From Pleurostoma richardsiae (taxonomy: Eukaryota; Ascomycota; Sordariomycetes; Calosphaeriales; Pleurostomataceae): 64,000 bases of DNA. Numbering within the stretch: the stretch's first letter is position 1; each line of letters opens with the position of its first letter. The DNA is taken from NCBI GenBank assembly GCA_030052745.1, contig JANBVO010000004.1:1116001-1180000 (forward strand), read 5' to 3'. Below, piece after piece: positions 37,261 through 50,381 of the stretch. The notes under the pieces were generated by a model. That model made no database searches and was not told the DNA's origin. It saw only the letters and a program-made list of their open reading frames with translations. The position numbers were made by a program, and so were the translations under genes.

Positions 37261-38018
37261 CTTCACGGCATGGCAATAGCGAAGTAGAGAGGAGGATATT
37301 TGGAACTCTTTGGCTCCTTGTGCGTGCAATGAGAGGACCCGAATTACTCATATGGGGGCATTTTGCGGTTCGCTTCGGCTCGGCTCATGACGTCGGACCG
37401 CGAGCTCGGTGACTCCGAACGCACGTCTTGAAGACACGAACACCGGCCGTTTCTCTCACGCTCACCCATTGACCTCAGTTCCGCATCTGTGCGGACCAGA
37501 CAGTGAAAAGCATAGTCTCGAATGATCCTGGGCAGATGGTTCTGTTTATATGGAGGCGTTCATCAAGTTGTAAATTTGAGATGAGTTAATACAGGCATCG
37601 TATTAAGGCTGTTAGCCATAGATTCCTTCAACTCTCACAGTTGGACTTTGTATAATCAAGAATTCCAATTCCGTAAAAAAAAAAAAAATCAAAAAAAAAA
37701 AAATCACGAATATGAGCGTTTATTTAATCAGTTCCTTATTTCATCACCAGCCTGAACATTTCGCACGGGATGTGACATGGCCACGGAGGTCGCACTGAGC
37801 GGTACGAACATAGGAGCGGGCGCGAAGCCTCGTTGCCCTGCCAACCAAGCTGGAGTTCGTATCGGTCACACAATAGTGCACCCATCCCACCTCCAGCAAT
37901 AGCGACTCCGTTATGGATACCAATCCCGCATTCCTCACGAGAACTTAGTTCTTCATCTAGCGGGTTGACGACATTCCAATCGACCTTCGAGAAGGCTGTA
38001 GCAGCCGTGGATGCAGTC
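37261..38018. other. Divergent promoter spacer with an AT-rich core
   Basis: No gene. The stretch from about 37550 to 37740 is clearly richer in A and T than the surroundings and contains two long A runs (37675-37703). Confidence 0.5.
37675..37703 (+). repeat. Interrupted poly-A tract (A14, TC, A13)
   Basis: Fourteen As, then TC, then thirteen As, followed by TCACG. It may be a nucleosome-excluding promoter element between two divergent genes or the tail of an old retroposed sequence. No flanking target-site duplication is obvious. Confidence 0.8.
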
Positions 38019-40054
38019 ATGGGCGCCCATCAACCCTACCTCTATCAGGCCGAGAAGTACGACGATGCGCGCTTCCCCACGACTTCCTTCGACCCTAAGG
38101 CGGTGACGCGGGCAAGCTACGCGCCGAAGCCAGAGCGGCCGAAGCACGAAGGGCCGCTCGTGTCCCTAAACCGCCATCCGGAGTACGTTACAAGCGGTGG
38201 CAGGCGATATGCGCCGTGACGCTCTACCGCGGCTATGAGTCCCTTCATGAGCTGGCTGACTGACGTAATGGCAGTGCCCACGAGGTCCTCGGGCAGCGCA
38301 AGCCGTACCGCGTGCTGGGCGCGCGGTCGAAGCAATGGATTAAGCGGATGAGGAAGGTCCAGCTGGCACTCCGGGTCCTCGAGTTCATTGGCGCCGCGGG
38401 CATTCTTGTGCTCATGATCCTGATAAGCCATGTCAATGGCCTGACCGCGTGGGTTATGAGAATCACTGTATGACAGCCCTGCCACCGTGCCCCTCACAGG
38501 ACCTGCCGCTAACACCTAGAACAGGCTGGAGTCGTGATGGGCCTCTGCCTGTACGCAATCTACCACCTCTCCAGACACGCCGGCGGCCGGACCCCCGGCT
38601 CCTCAGGAGCCTACCATCTCTTCGCCGGCTTCTCCGACCTCGCCACCATGCCGTTGTACGCCTTCGGCGCCCTTGCCGCCCACAACCAGAGCGATGACTG
38701 GCGCACGCTGCTGTCCACCGAGAGCCTCCTCACGGACTACTTCATCCCGGCGCTGTACTACACGCTCATCGGCGCGGGCGGCCTTCACCTGCTCTCGCTC
38801 GCCACGTCGCTATGGCTCGGCCTCAAGTTCCGCCAGATCACCCTTATGCCCCCGGACATGAACCCCCTCGAGGACCGCCTGACATCCCGCCAGCACAAGA
38901 AGAACAAGTCCTCCGTCGCTACGACTGTCAGCGTGGCCGAGAGCGAGAGGCGCCTGTCGACGCCGCTCGAGGCCCGCCGTCGATCGGGCATGCCCTACGA
39001 GGACCTGTCCCGCCCGCCCACCGTCCCCTTCATGGCGACGCGCTCCAGTGGCTCCCGCGACTCCTCCTCCAGCAAGCGCGACTCGCGCCACGACCTCCCC
39101 AGCCGGCAGTACCAGATCGTCCCGTCCAACGCCTCGCCGCGCAGCTCGGCCGGCGCCTCCTCGGACCTCAAGCGGATGTCGGGCCCGCCGCCGCCAGCGA
39201 CGGGCCGATCCTCCTGGCGGGGCTCGTACGCGGAGATCCCCCTGCGCGAGCCGGAGGCGGAGGGCTCCCGCGCCAGCACCGGGACCGTCGAGTCGCGCGT
39301 GACCATCTCGACGCCGGAGCGCACGCCGCCGCAGCCGCGCGCGGCGCGGTTCTCCGAGGCGTGGTACGCGTCCGAGTCTCTCATCAACCGCACGCAGGAG
39401 CGCAACCGCGCGCTCGCCAAGCTCACCGCCGCCCAGGGCAGGAAGCCCGCCGCCTACGAGGCGGTCAGCCAGCGGTACGACTACCCCGGGCCGGAGGACT
39501 CGGACTCCGAGTCGGACGACAGCATCGCGAGGGCGGGCGGGAACTACACCTACGACGAGAACGCCGCGGGTGCCGGCGACCTCGGGCTGCACCACCCCAA
39601 TCCGCTGGCGTCGAACCCGCTGTCCGCGCCGCCGCCGCCGCCGCAGGCCGGCACGCCATTGCGGGCGTCGGCGCTGTCCGAGGTGAGCCTCAACGACCGG
39701 CGCGTCAGCGGGGACATCGCGGACGCGAGCCGGGACCAGAGCAAGGCTGGCGCGGACGGCAAGGGGCGGTCGCTGCTCGGCGTGCCGGGCAAGCGCAGCA
39801 CCTGGGCGCCGCGCGACAGGAACAGCTCGATCCAGGCGGACGACGCGTTCTACTCGAAGCCGTACGGCTCGCTGAAGCCGGCGACGCCGCCGGTCATGAT
39901 TGGCGGGGGCTCCGCCGGCGGCGGGCGGCAGGTGTCGTCGGGCAACGACTACGACATCGGGAGCGGCAGGTTCTCCGCGTACGCGAGGCGGAACGTCAGT
40001 GGCAAGGTGGCGGAGGAGGGGCGGTCGCGGTACAGCATGTTGAATGATGACTGA
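38019..40054 (+). CDS. Conserved fungal four-helix integral membrane protein, unknown function
   Basis: Three exons, 38019-38182, 38275-38467 and 38525-40054, about 628 residues. I recognise no named domain. After a hydrophilic 80-residue N terminus come four predicted membrane helices: around VLEFIGAAGILVLMILISHV, ITAGVVMGLCLYAIYHL, FAGFSDLATMPLYAFGALAA, and YYTLIGAGGLHLLSLATSLWL. The arrangement resembles MARVEL-like or tetraspan proteins of the plasma membrane. The remaining 400 residues are hydrophilic, rich in Ser, Arg and Pro, probably cytoplasmic and disordered with many possible phosphorylation sites. The exon joint at codon 55 (HPDAHEVLGQRKPYRV) and the second at VMRITAGVVMG keep the frame and fall in plausible sequence. 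The very GC-rich third codon positions create long antisense frames that are not genes. Confidence 0.8.
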
Positions 40055-40273
40055 GGGGCCGGCGAGCCTGGGTGCAGCAGGGGGTGTTGCATGGCGGGCA
40101 GGGAATAATGGGATTATGGTAGAGCTTGTTGTCCGCGGAGTTTTGTAAGACTTTATCACTAAGGCGTAGAATTGGGAGAACAGGGGTATCCGATTGGGAT
40201 TGTTTTAACTGATTTCGAACATTGCAAAAAGGGCTGCTGTTCATGGCCATTGACACGCTCTCCATTCGACCCT

Positions 40274-43200
40274 TCAAGACTCTGTGCTCTGCCTGACATA
40301 GGCCGCCCAGTCGGTGGGAGCCTGTCCCGTGTCGAAGTCATCACCCTCGGTCCACACCTTCTCATCCCATGCCCGCAGGCCGCACAAGTGGCGCATTGTC
40401 GGGCGTCCATGCGGGCAGTTCCAGGGTTTTTCCATCTCGCCCATGTGTCTGACGACCCTCTCCATCTGCTTCTGCGACAGCGCTCTGCCGATCATGATAC
40501 TGCTCCGGCAGGCTCTCATAGCGAACATTTTGCGCACCTTCGACGGCCTCGGGACATGGGCCGCGCTGGACGAGGGCTGGTCGCCCAGCAAGGAGATGAG
40601 CTCCTCGAGGTCGGCTAGTGAGAATGTAGTCTCCCTGCTCAGGGGTAGGCTGAGGAGCTGGCATCTCGAGCCAACCGGCTCGTCCCCGGACTCATCAACA
40701 CTGACGACAAAGCCGTTGGTCTCCAACGCCGCTTGGTTCTCGATGATGATCTCTTCTTCAAGCGCTGTGAGCTCCAGATGCTTCGGCCGAACAAGCCTTT
40801 GTGATTGGACCACGGTACTGGCTTGCAGTCTTTCAAAGTTGTACTTCTCGTCCGAGGCGTGTTGGTCGATGATGAAGAGGTCACCGCTCTGGGCGTCGTC
40901 ATTGCTTGAACCATGATATGATTCTCCACCGCGCACGGCGAGGATGAACCCGAGATTAAACTGTCCAATAATCTTCATCTTCGCAAAGTCGGCTTTAGAA
41001 ATGATCAGGGACAGCTTCTCCTCGGCATCATCAGCCTCTAGGCCGTTTTCTGCTTCAACGTCGTCGTCTCCTTTCGAGAAGAAGGCACTGCTGTGATTTT
41101 GCCATGCTCGGAGCTGCTTGCGGATGGCGTTTTCGCTCGTCTTCAGCCTCTGAAGATATTGCAACGTCTGGTCCTTCTTCTTGGCACCGCCTTTGACAAA
41201 CGCTTGGCTGCGCTTCTCCGTATCCTCGGTTGCGCCCGTCCCGTCGTTCGCCGGCGAGTTTGCGACCTCCTGGGCGCCGGAGCCCTGCGACGGACTTTCC
41301 GCTCCTGCATCGCTTCCCTGTACATACTCCGCCTCACCGTTTTCTGAGTTACTGCGAAATGACGCATCTTCGGGTGCAGAGCCTGATGCTGCCTCCACGT
41401 CGTCAGAGGCATGGCTTGATGCTATTTCCAAATCTTCCTCTTCGCTATCTCTCTCCTCAGACCCCTGAGCCTCCTCCTCCGGGCTGGAGCCTTCGTTAGC
41501 AGAGTCGTTGTCAGACACGAAAATGCCATCACCGGCATCCTCCGAGTCTTCGCTTGGACTCCTCAAACGTCCGGACTCATGGTGATGTGTGGGGGTCCCA
41601 GCCGCGAACATCTGAGTCAGGCGGCCGCCAAAGGAGGGCAGAGGGGCAGCCGGCTTCTTAGGCGTGGGCTGCTTCTGGGGACTGCTTCGGTCAGCGGGTT
41701 CTTCCACCCTCAGTCGCTTCGAGGGCGTGCCAATTATGCTTGTGACGGTGTGATCGCCGATCGTAATTGTTGCCACCTCCTGTGTGGAACGCTTCATTGC
41801 TCTTAATAGACTCGAACTTGGCACGGCCCTGTTATCTTGGATACTGGTAGGTGCTGCAATGGCAGGGATCGAGGGCTCTCGATGTGCTTCGTTCTCTTCA
41901 ATAATTTCCTCCTCATATACAGGGGCGTCTGAGCCCCCTGGGCCTGCAAGTTCCGACATATGAGCATGGAAGTCCTGGTGACGTTGATCTGGCCCCGTCG
42001 GCGTGGCATGATCTTCCTGACTTTGCTCTTCAACTCCATTCTTCTCCGCCTGCCCTGAAGGAGGGACCTCATCGAGGGCCTCATCGGCGCCCTGTTCTGG
42101 ATCTTCGAGTAAACTGGCCGCCTCCTCCCTGGTCGCCTTTGATGGTTCCGTATTGGCACCTGCGCGTAGCTCGGCCTTTCTCTCCATCCATCGGCTGATT
42201 AACCCTTGTGCGCTTGTGTCTCTTGCCCGAGGTCCAGGAGCTACAGAAGCCTTCGTCCGCCGACTCTTCTGGATTGGTTCCATCGCGCCTTCTTCGTCCT
42301 CTTCTTCCTCTCCCTCGTCCTCTTCGGATTCTTCCGAAGCATCCCCGTCATGCTCATGGGTCGTTTCTGTCAAACCAGGTGTCTCCCCACGACTATCTGA
42401 CCTATCGGATACTCTGGTATCTTGCGACTCCCGGCGGGCCACTGACAGCTTTTTGAAAGGCGTCTGTTTTGCGAATGCCATTGCTACAGGAACGGTATAA
42501 TCTTGCGCCTCGAAGAGTTCGACGAGCGAGTCTCTCATATTATCAAGCATCCGGCCTTGATCGTGCAGCAGGATCGTGCGCTTGTCAGGACTGACATTGA
42601 CATCGTAGAGATGAGTATCTAGCTGAATGTCCGCGAAAACGAACGGCGACTGGGAGATGTTATATGACCTGTAGACCTCGTTGAACACTTTGGCGAACTG
42701 CGGCAATCCACACGGCCGGCCGTTGACGTAGAACATCTGCCTATCAGGGGTTTGGCGCCCCTCGCCATGTATAGGACGAGAGACGAATCCTTTCACGTGG
42801 ATCTCCCTGGTACTGCCATCATTGTGGGTTGACCATCTCTGACCGAGCCCGCTGGTGGGCTCCAGTTCGAGTTTCAGATCCAGGGCGACCAACGCGCCCA
42901 TGGTCTTCGCGCCTAAGACATTGACGATATTCTCGCGGGTTGTGGGATTGCCTTTCGTGGAGAACAAGACGATACGCCGCCCCTTGTTCGGCTGCTGCGA
43001 GACGGTGAACTTGACGCCGGTCTGTATGCAAGCATACTGGTTGAGGAGACTGATGACTTTGCCCCATTCTCTCTTGATGTTCCGCTCGAGCTCTCGCCGC
43101 CTCACGGGTAGGTTATAGAAGAGCTTCTCGACGGAGACAGTCGTTCCCTTCTGGGCTGCGACAACAGACGTACCCTTCAGCTTCCCTGAGGTCTCAAACT

Positions 43201-43708
43201 CCAGCTTGGTGCCTTTCGGCACATCGGACTGCAGGCAAGTCACCACAGTGAAGTGTGACAGTGCACATAGAGACGAAAGGGCCTCCCCTCGGAAGCCGAA
43301 CGTCTGCAGACTGTTGAGATCAGAGTAGGTTGATAGCTTGGACGTGTAGTGCTTCAAGGCGAGGGACTCGTAATTTTGTGGCGAGATACCGAACCCATTG
43401 TCCAGGACTTCTATAGAATCAAGGCCTTGGTTCTTAAACCGCACCTCTGTGGCAGCATGTCAGAACGACAACACCACGAGTAATTACATGCTGGATCTGC
43501 ACCTACCGATGCTAGTTGCCCCTGCGTCGAGGCTGTTCTCTACCAGTTCTTTAGCGACGGAGCAGAGGTCAACTATCACTTGGCCGGATTGGATCTGATG
43601 TATCTGGATGGTGGTCGTTAGCCTGTGACCTCGGGATGTGGACATATCAGAGCGGGGATTCCACACCGAGCTAGCCTCGATGGCCTTGATCGTGGCAGAG
43701 GCAGCCAT
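40274..43708 (-). CDS. pms1: DNA mismatch repair protein Pms1 (MutL homologue, PMS2 type)
   Basis: Three exons, 43708-43667, 43603-43507 and 43446-40274, about 1103 residues. Pms1 pairs with Mlh1 and nicks DNA near mismatches. The GHKL ATPase motifs are [15 protein letters not shown] (about 30-44), EVLDNGFGI and [16 protein letters not shown]. The C-terminal endonuclease carries the metal-binding motif [12 protein letters not shown] (about residue 907), ACRSSIMIG and [11 protein letters not shown] (about 1057). This places it with endonuclease-active Pms1/PMS2 and not Mlh1. Between the domains lies a long acidic linker. The first intron (43666-43604) is 63 bases, in frame and without stops, but splicing it restores [21 protein letters not shown] as in homologues, and it has a GGCTAAC branch site. 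Reading straight through would insert 21 residues before the ATPase site. The gene ends 219 bases from the membrane protein gene, convergent. Confidence 0.95.
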
Positions 43709-46700
43709 GACGGCTTATGATGCTGCCTGAGGATGTTGAGTGCACATTGCCCGGGACAGCAGCGCAGTAAGGCCTGGTCAAGACAGCACCTTAGCCTTCG
43801 GCAGCACGAAGCCCGTGACAGGCTGGAGCAGCTGTAGAACGGTGTCAGGAGGTTGGCTGCCACATGTGCTGGCTAAACAAGGTCCCCCTATTCAACGACG
43901 CGACGCATCGCGTCTGTCCCCATTAAACTTCCACGCCGTTGGAGACGCTGGTCTTTCCCCACTCCCCGTGCACTTAAGGTTACGTCTCTGTGCAACTACC
44001 TTACCTACACACCCCAATAGGTAATCCTGAGTGCGGAGCAAAATTGATCCGTATGCGGCCCCCGTTAAGGTGGAGGGTACGTAGGTACCTCGACGACCAT
44101 TGCGTCTTGGATGACGGCCTGGATGGGTGGCATTGGAGGCAGCCCAAAGAGTGAAGAGGTGCTGTCATAGCCACAGTACTCTTCCCTGTGTGCCTGTCTC
44201 TGGCGCAGAGGATAGGCCGAGGAGAAGCCACGGAGCACGTTCCGCATGCGGACTGGGTGGCTTGTGCGACACATTCCTGCATGACGCGCCATGCCGTGCA
44301 ACCCTCCAGTAGCTACGGCATACAGTAGCCTGACCACCAGGATACCTACCACAGCGTGGGAAGCGTCAAGCTGTGCAGGGCTGGATCTCCCCAAGCTGCA
44401 ATCCCGCCTTATTTGTATCTTTTATGTTCTATTTCTGCCGTTAGATATCATCCGGCATTCCGAGCCGTGCTGAGAGAGATCTTTCTTTGGTCTCTCCGAG
44501 CGCATGGTGGGGGCCGTAGAACTGCAAGGCTGGCTTGGATCAAGCTGCCAGCTTTCTCGTCCGCCAGACACGTCCCGTAGGCGGTTTGCTGGGTACCCCA
44601 AAAGATTGTCTGCACTGCAACATTGCTGCGGCGCAAACGGCGGCAGCCGAGTGAGATGTGGGCCCAGAGATGCACGCTCTTCCTTGTTTTGCAACAGCTG
44701 TACGAAGGCAGACGTCGATCGCCAACGCCTCTCTCTATAACTATCTCACAGAAGCCTTACGGCGAGATAACACTTCAATATCTACCCCGTATAGTAAACA
44801 TGCCGAAAAAAAAAGGCTATCCTGCGCCGTTCGGAGCACGCCAGAAGACTTGCGAACAGTACAATGTAGAGTATGGTGTATCCGGCTAGTCCAGCGATCG
44901 GGAACTCCGGAAGCAGCCTAAAGGAATAAGGTCATTCTTATCTTGTTTCTTGTCAGGTTGCCGCAACCGCCAGACCGGGGTGTTGCAAAGCCTTGAAACG
45001 GTTCTGACTGGGATATATTAATGACGTTATGCCACGCCGAGCTCCGTTGCTTGGCCCGAGGGTCTAGCCAGCCTTGGACGGCATAGTGTGCCGACAGCGT
45101 CGGCTGTGGTGTGGATCGGCAGCAAAGCGGTTTCCGGAGATCTCGAATTGGTGGATGGAAGCATCCTGTAGCTAAGCAGCTAGGTACGGAGTAGAGTAGT
45201 TGCAGAGATACTCGAGTAGTCATCGACTCATCAGCTGTTGTCTCTGCTGCCGAGCCGTGAGCTGGCGCAAGCTTCTTGGGGAACACCGAAGGAGGCGCCT
45301 GGCCCGATATCCCGCGGCGCCCGAAAGGCCCCATGTATCTGCACAGGTGACTGGCCGGTTCTTTGTGTTGATGGGGCAAGAGGCTCTCCGAGAGCGCCAT
45401 CTCTGGCGATGGGCCTCCGTCAATATGCCGCCCGTTGGCTAATCAGGCAGTATCAATCTATATCTAGGTACATACAGTCTGCATCAGGCAGCCAGGCTGG
45501 CGCACTAACGATAAAGTAGGCTGAGATACTATCGGTACGAGGCGGCTGCAACAGGCCATGTAGGGTACTCAGTAGTGTGGCGGCATACAGGCTCCTGCAT
45601 GGAGCAGGCGAGAAACAAGAAGGCTGGAGGGGAAGCGCGAGACGGAATCGTTCAACCTCGACAGAACAGGGACGGAGTAGCAACGGATGGGGTGGGATCG
45701 GGGGATCAACTTGTTTCTCCCCACAGGACGACAGCCTAATTGTACTCACAGGGTCGCTGGCACGGAACGGGCCCATGACGGCCTCAACAAGCTCTCTGAC
45801 ACGCTTGGGTAGCGTACATGCTGTCTTGCTTGGCTTTTTCGGGGTGGAGCGGGCTAGAAACACAGCGCGGAGAGATCAGAGATCCAGGGTACGGCACAAG
45901 GGACAACGAACAAAGGCCTGGTGCGAAAGCAGCGCACGTCGTCATCGGTGTTAGTGGTGTTTCAAACTGGTCCCTCTCGCCAAACTGGCCGCCAAAGAGC
46001 GTGATTTTTGTCCACACTAGATACCCTGGCTCCCCGCACGTACATGCCTCGGATGGTTCGACATGGTGATGCTGGAGGAGTGTATCCATGCCTGCCTCCG
46101 CGACACCTGAGAGTGTGGTTGATGTGGATTACATACGGCCTCGTGGATATGGTGATGCAGTCGATAACACCACACAAGGCCAGCCACTCAGATGCCTCTC
46201 TAGATCGACACATCAAGGTGCGTCCTTGGTTACCTGAGCTGTGCGCGCTGCATGCAAGCGCTAGTTAGTACGGATTACTCTTGAGGTCCAGCCCATTATT
46301 ATGCAAATGGATGTAACCGGATTGAACGAGCAGAAAGAGCGCTAGCAACGGACCGTTCGAAGAAGGTTGTCTCTAGCTGGGATCTGCAGCCTGCCATTGT
46401 TTTTCGCGCAGTGGGCATTTCCCACCTTAATAAAGCCAATCCCCAGGAGCCGGTGCTGCTTGTCAGCCTGTTAGCACCGCGCACCGAGCACTGAGCACTG
46501 AGCTGAGCAAGCAGACAGACCACCACACCACCAACCAAGGGAGTTGGCCCGTGCCGTGCGACTGGGCGAAGGAAAATGCACATCGGTTAGTCAACCCAAC
46601 AGATTGTGAAGGTACCTCGGACCTCCCTTCCCGCCTCCTTCTCGACCTCTGCCTCCTGCAGATCAGCCGCGCCGACGCCTCTCTCCGACAAACGTCTCAC

Positions 46701-46826
46701 AGCCAAGGCTCACCACGACGTCGGCTGCCGTCCCTCTCTGTCCTCCTTCACCTTGTCCCACCCAGCTGGCCCAACCATCATCCTCGCTCCCTTGCAACGG
46801 CAGGAGCCACTGGAGGCGCCTTTCCA
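43709..46826. other. 3.1 kb divergent spacer between PMS1 and BST1
   Basis: No supported gene. It includes the paired GACGCGA element at 43897-43914, a TACGGAGTA motif at 45185-45193 and, near 46487-46505, short overlapping GAGCACT repeats. The right 300 bases are probably the BST1 leader; they are open in the BST1 frame but the sequence is not typical of the family. Confidence 0.45.
43897..43914. promoter_or_regulatory. Paired inverted GACGCGA element upstream of PMS1
   Basis: GACGCGA (43897-43903) and TCGCGTC (43908-43914) face each other across four bases, about 190 bases before the PMS1 ATG. The same heptamer pair, in the opposite order, is in the MCM3 promoter. ACGCGA is an MCB-type half site, and mismatch-repair genes are cell-cycle regulated through MBF in yeasts, so G1/S control is a reasonable inference. 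Confidence 0.5.
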
Positions 46827-49800
46827 ATGCAGAGGCGCTCTTCGGGCTCTTCTGACGACGGAGACCCTCCTGCCAACGTCAACGTCAATCCCAACCCCAA
46901 TGCCCGTCCCGGTGCCAATTCACGAGCGACAGACTCTGCCTCGAATGAGCCCGACACTCGACCGGTCGTTGCAGGCAACCAATCGCCCCGGAAACTCGAC
47001 AGACGAGCCGGCGCCGACCCGAGGCCTTCGTCCGCGAGGAGCAGGCGGTCGGGCAACTTCACTTGGAAGCTCCCTCACTCGCGGAATGGATCGATAGACA
47101 AGGCTGCGCTTTCTACAACTGAATTCGCTCCTGCATCACCCGGCGCCGGGGTGGGTGGAGGTGCTGACGACGAGGAAGAGTCGGACGAGATGGAGAAGAT
47201 GCCGGGGTCGAGATCTCCGGGTCGCCGGCCACGGTCTCGGAACCCCTGGGCCATCACCATTCTGACTCTGGTCGTGTCGCTCCTCGGCATTGCTTTCCTT
47301 GCCACCATTCTACGTTCTGTTGCGACGCGACAAATCGATCCCAAAGGATGCCGCATGTCGTACATGCGACCCTCTTATGCAAAGCTAAAGGATTTCGACA
47401 CCGAACACACTCGTTTTGCAAGCAAATATTCGCTCTACCTGTATCGAGAACAAGGCATTGATGATGATACAAAGGTATGTGCTCAACCACCATGCTCTGA
47501 TTGCTCGAGTTCGACAAAAATAACTGACCGTACCTTGTAGCTCAGGGGAATCCCCGTGCTGTTTGTTCCAGGGAACGCAGGAAGCTACAAGCAAGTCCGG
47601 CCTATCGCGGCGGAAGCAGCCAATTACTTCCACGATGTTTTGCAGCAGGACGAGGCATCCATGAGAGCCGGCATTCGCAGCCTTGACTTCTTCACCGTCG
47701 ACTTCAATGAGGACTTCACGGCTTTTCACGGCCAGACAATGCTGGATCAAGCAGAATACCTGAACGAGGCGATTCGCTACATCCTCTCCTTATACCTAGA
47801 CCCGCGGATGTCCCGCCGCCATCCCGATCTGCCGGATCCGACGTCGGTCATCATCCTGGGACACTCCATGGGAGGCATTGTCGCTCGAACGATGCTCATC
47901 ATGCCGAACTACCAGTCCAACTCGATCAATACCATCATCACCATGTCTGCACCGCATTCTCGGCCGCCTGTTACGTTCGACAGTGACATTGTGAAGATCT
48001 ACAACGACATCAATGACTACTGGAGGCAGGCATACTCCCAGCAGTGGGCAAACAACAACCCGCTCTGGCATGTTACCCTGGTATCTATTGCCGGGGGCGG
48101 CTTGGATACCGTCGTCCCGTCTGATTATGCTAGCGTGGAATCGATCGTTCCCGATACCCACGGCTTCACAGTCTTTACCTCGACGATTCCCACTGTATGG
48201 ACAAGTATGGATCACCAGGCCATTCTGTGGTGCGATCAGTTCCGCAAGGTCATTGCGCGCACTTTGTACGACATAGTGGATGTCAACCGCGCGGCGCAGA
48301 CGAGGCCACGAGCCGAGCGTATGCGCGTATTCAAGAAGAGGTTTCTCACGGGGATGGAGGATATCGCAGAGAAGACCGTGCCATTCAAGGATCCGACGAC
48401 GTTGCTCACGTTGGAAGACAACTCACATGCGATCATCCCTCAGGGTGAGCGCCTAGTACTCAGAGGACTAGGAAGCGGTGCTAAGCCGCGCGCCCACTTG
48501 CTTCCCGTCCCGCCGCCAGGATCTCCGGACACGAAGCGATTCACGCTGCTCACCGACCAGAACTTGGACGCTGCCGGAGAAAGCGGGAAGCTCGAGGTCC
48601 TATTCTGCAGTGTATTCCCGCTTCACCCGGGCCAGGCTGGGGTACTACTACCCATGAAGATGGATCTCTCTGGTGACGGTACAGGGTCGACACGGCTCGC
48701 GTGCAAGAATGCCGCCTCAGATATGATCCAGTTGCCAGCTTCGACCCGGTCCACACGACATCCGTTCTTTTCCCCGGGCGAGAAAGAGTTACCACCTTTT
48801 TCATATCTCCAGTATGACCTCGAGAGTGTTGCCGACCACCAATTTGTGGCTGTGGTGGATAAGAGCGTCGTGCCAACTGCAGGCTTCGTCGTGGCCGAAT
48901 TCAGTGATCAGACCGAGTATCACAGGACACGGCATATCAGCCTCCGCCGCCTCCTTGCCTTTGGCATGAAGCTCCGCCTTCCGTCGACGCGTCCCATGGT
49001 GACTGAGATTAAAGTTCCCTCTCTCCAGTCGAGCCTGTTGGCGTATAATTTGGAGATTGGCAGCCAAGCTTGTGGTGACCAGGCAGAGCTCTTCACACCT
49101 CTGGTGAGACAGTACTTGACTGAACCTTATGAGTCAAAATACTTTGTCAACGCAAGACATGCAAGCATCAGCCTCCATGGTGTCTCGCCATATATCCCTC
49201 CGCCTTTGAAGAGGAAGTCGACAGAAGATGGGCTGAGCTTCGAATTCTGGACGGATCCGACCTGCGACTCGGGCATATCCGTTCGCTTGAACGTGGATAT
49301 CCTGGGAAGCCTTGGGAAGCTGTACATGCGCTACCGGACAGCATTTGCAGCTTTTCCATTGCTGATCGTCGCTTTGGTCGTTCGGAAACAATTCCGAATC
49401 TATGACACGCAAGGGGTTTTCGTCTCCTTTTCCGAGAGCCTCGATATGTGCCTACGGCAGTCCATCCCGCTGATATTGGCATCGTTGACTCTGTTGTCCC
49501 TTTCGATGGACAACTCTCGGTCGCGGAACTCCGCGAGCTTTTGGCACTGGAGAAACGCAACACAAACTGTCATTGACTTCCACCAGAACGATCTCTTGGT
49601 CGGCACACAGGATCCCTTCTTCTGGTTCATGGTTCCTCTGATCGGTGTTGTCTGCGTCGGGGCGTGCACTGTCCTGAACTACGTGGTGCTTCTCCTGACC
49701 CAGGTTCTAAGCACCCTTTACGCAGGACTCAGCCTCAGACTGCCATGGACACGTCAGGACGGTCGTCGCCGAGGACAGCTGCCTGCATTCATGCCAACAT

Positions 49801-50381
49801 CCCCTCAGAGACGGTTGATCACGACAGCTATCCTGCTGTTTCTGGTTGCGACCTTCATACCATACCAGTTCGCATATCTGGTGGCGTGCATCGTGCAGCT
49901 TACCACGGCTGTTCGCGCGCACCGGGTTGCATCCGAGATGCGATCCAACGCCAATTATAACTTCTACAACTACGCGCACTCCATCTTGATTCTGATGCTG
50001 TGGGTGCTGCCGATCAACCTTCCTATTCTGATCGTTTGGGTCCGAAACTTGGCAGTTCACTGGTTCACCCCATTCTCTTCGCACCACAACGTCCTCTCCA
50101 TCATGCCTTTCATCGTTTTGGTTGAAGCCATGACGGCCGGCAAGATGGTCCCTCGAGTTACGAGCCGGCTAAAACACGTCACAAGCATGCTACTATTCAC
50201 CGTTGCAGTGTATGCCGCCGTGTACGGCGTCTCATTTGCTTACATGCTACACTACTTGGTCAACTTGGTGGCCCTGTGGCTTGTGGTGATCCATTCGACG
50301 GCCGATTCCTGGTCGTTAGCTGGATTAGGTGCGTTGTTCGAAGGGAACCCAGAGGACCGAAAGGGCGGAAAGACACCCTAG
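46827..50381 (+). CDS. bst1: GPI inositol-deacylase Bst1 (PGAP1 type)
   Basis: Two exons, 46827-47474 and 47541-50381, about 1162 residues. The enzyme removes the acyl chain from inositol of GPI anchors in the ER, which is needed for export and quality control of GPI proteins. A hydrophilic N terminus is followed by a membrane helix (WAITILTLVVSLLGIAFLAT). The alpha/beta hydrolase core starts at GIPVLFVPGNAGSYKQVRPIA and carries the catalytic serine in VIILGHSMGGIVARTM (Ser about 325), with PHSRPP and HQAILWCDQFRKVIAR further on. The C-terminal third has many membrane segments (for example FPLLIVALVV, FWFMVPLIGVVCVGA and LLVAYNLE-type lumenal blocks before them). Family, length and order agree. 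The start at 46827 is the first ATG before a sensible N terminus; an in-frame ATG at 46551 would add 92 unlikely residues. Confidence 0.95.

Noticed and set aside
38810-40159. Long minus-strand frame and a second plus-strand frame over the membrane-protein gene
   Set aside because: Both are out-of-frame shadows of the GC-rich third exon and lack any recognisable motif; the chosen frame alone has the membrane helices and joins the upstream exons.
40274-43708. PMS1 model with no intron before the ATPase motif
   Set aside because: It inserts 21 residues where homologues have none; the 63-base segment has good donor, branch and acceptor sites.
46551-46826. N-terminal extension of BST1 from an upstream in-frame ATG
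   Set aside because: The added 92 residues are low-quality sequence not seen in the family; the ATG at 46827 is preferred.
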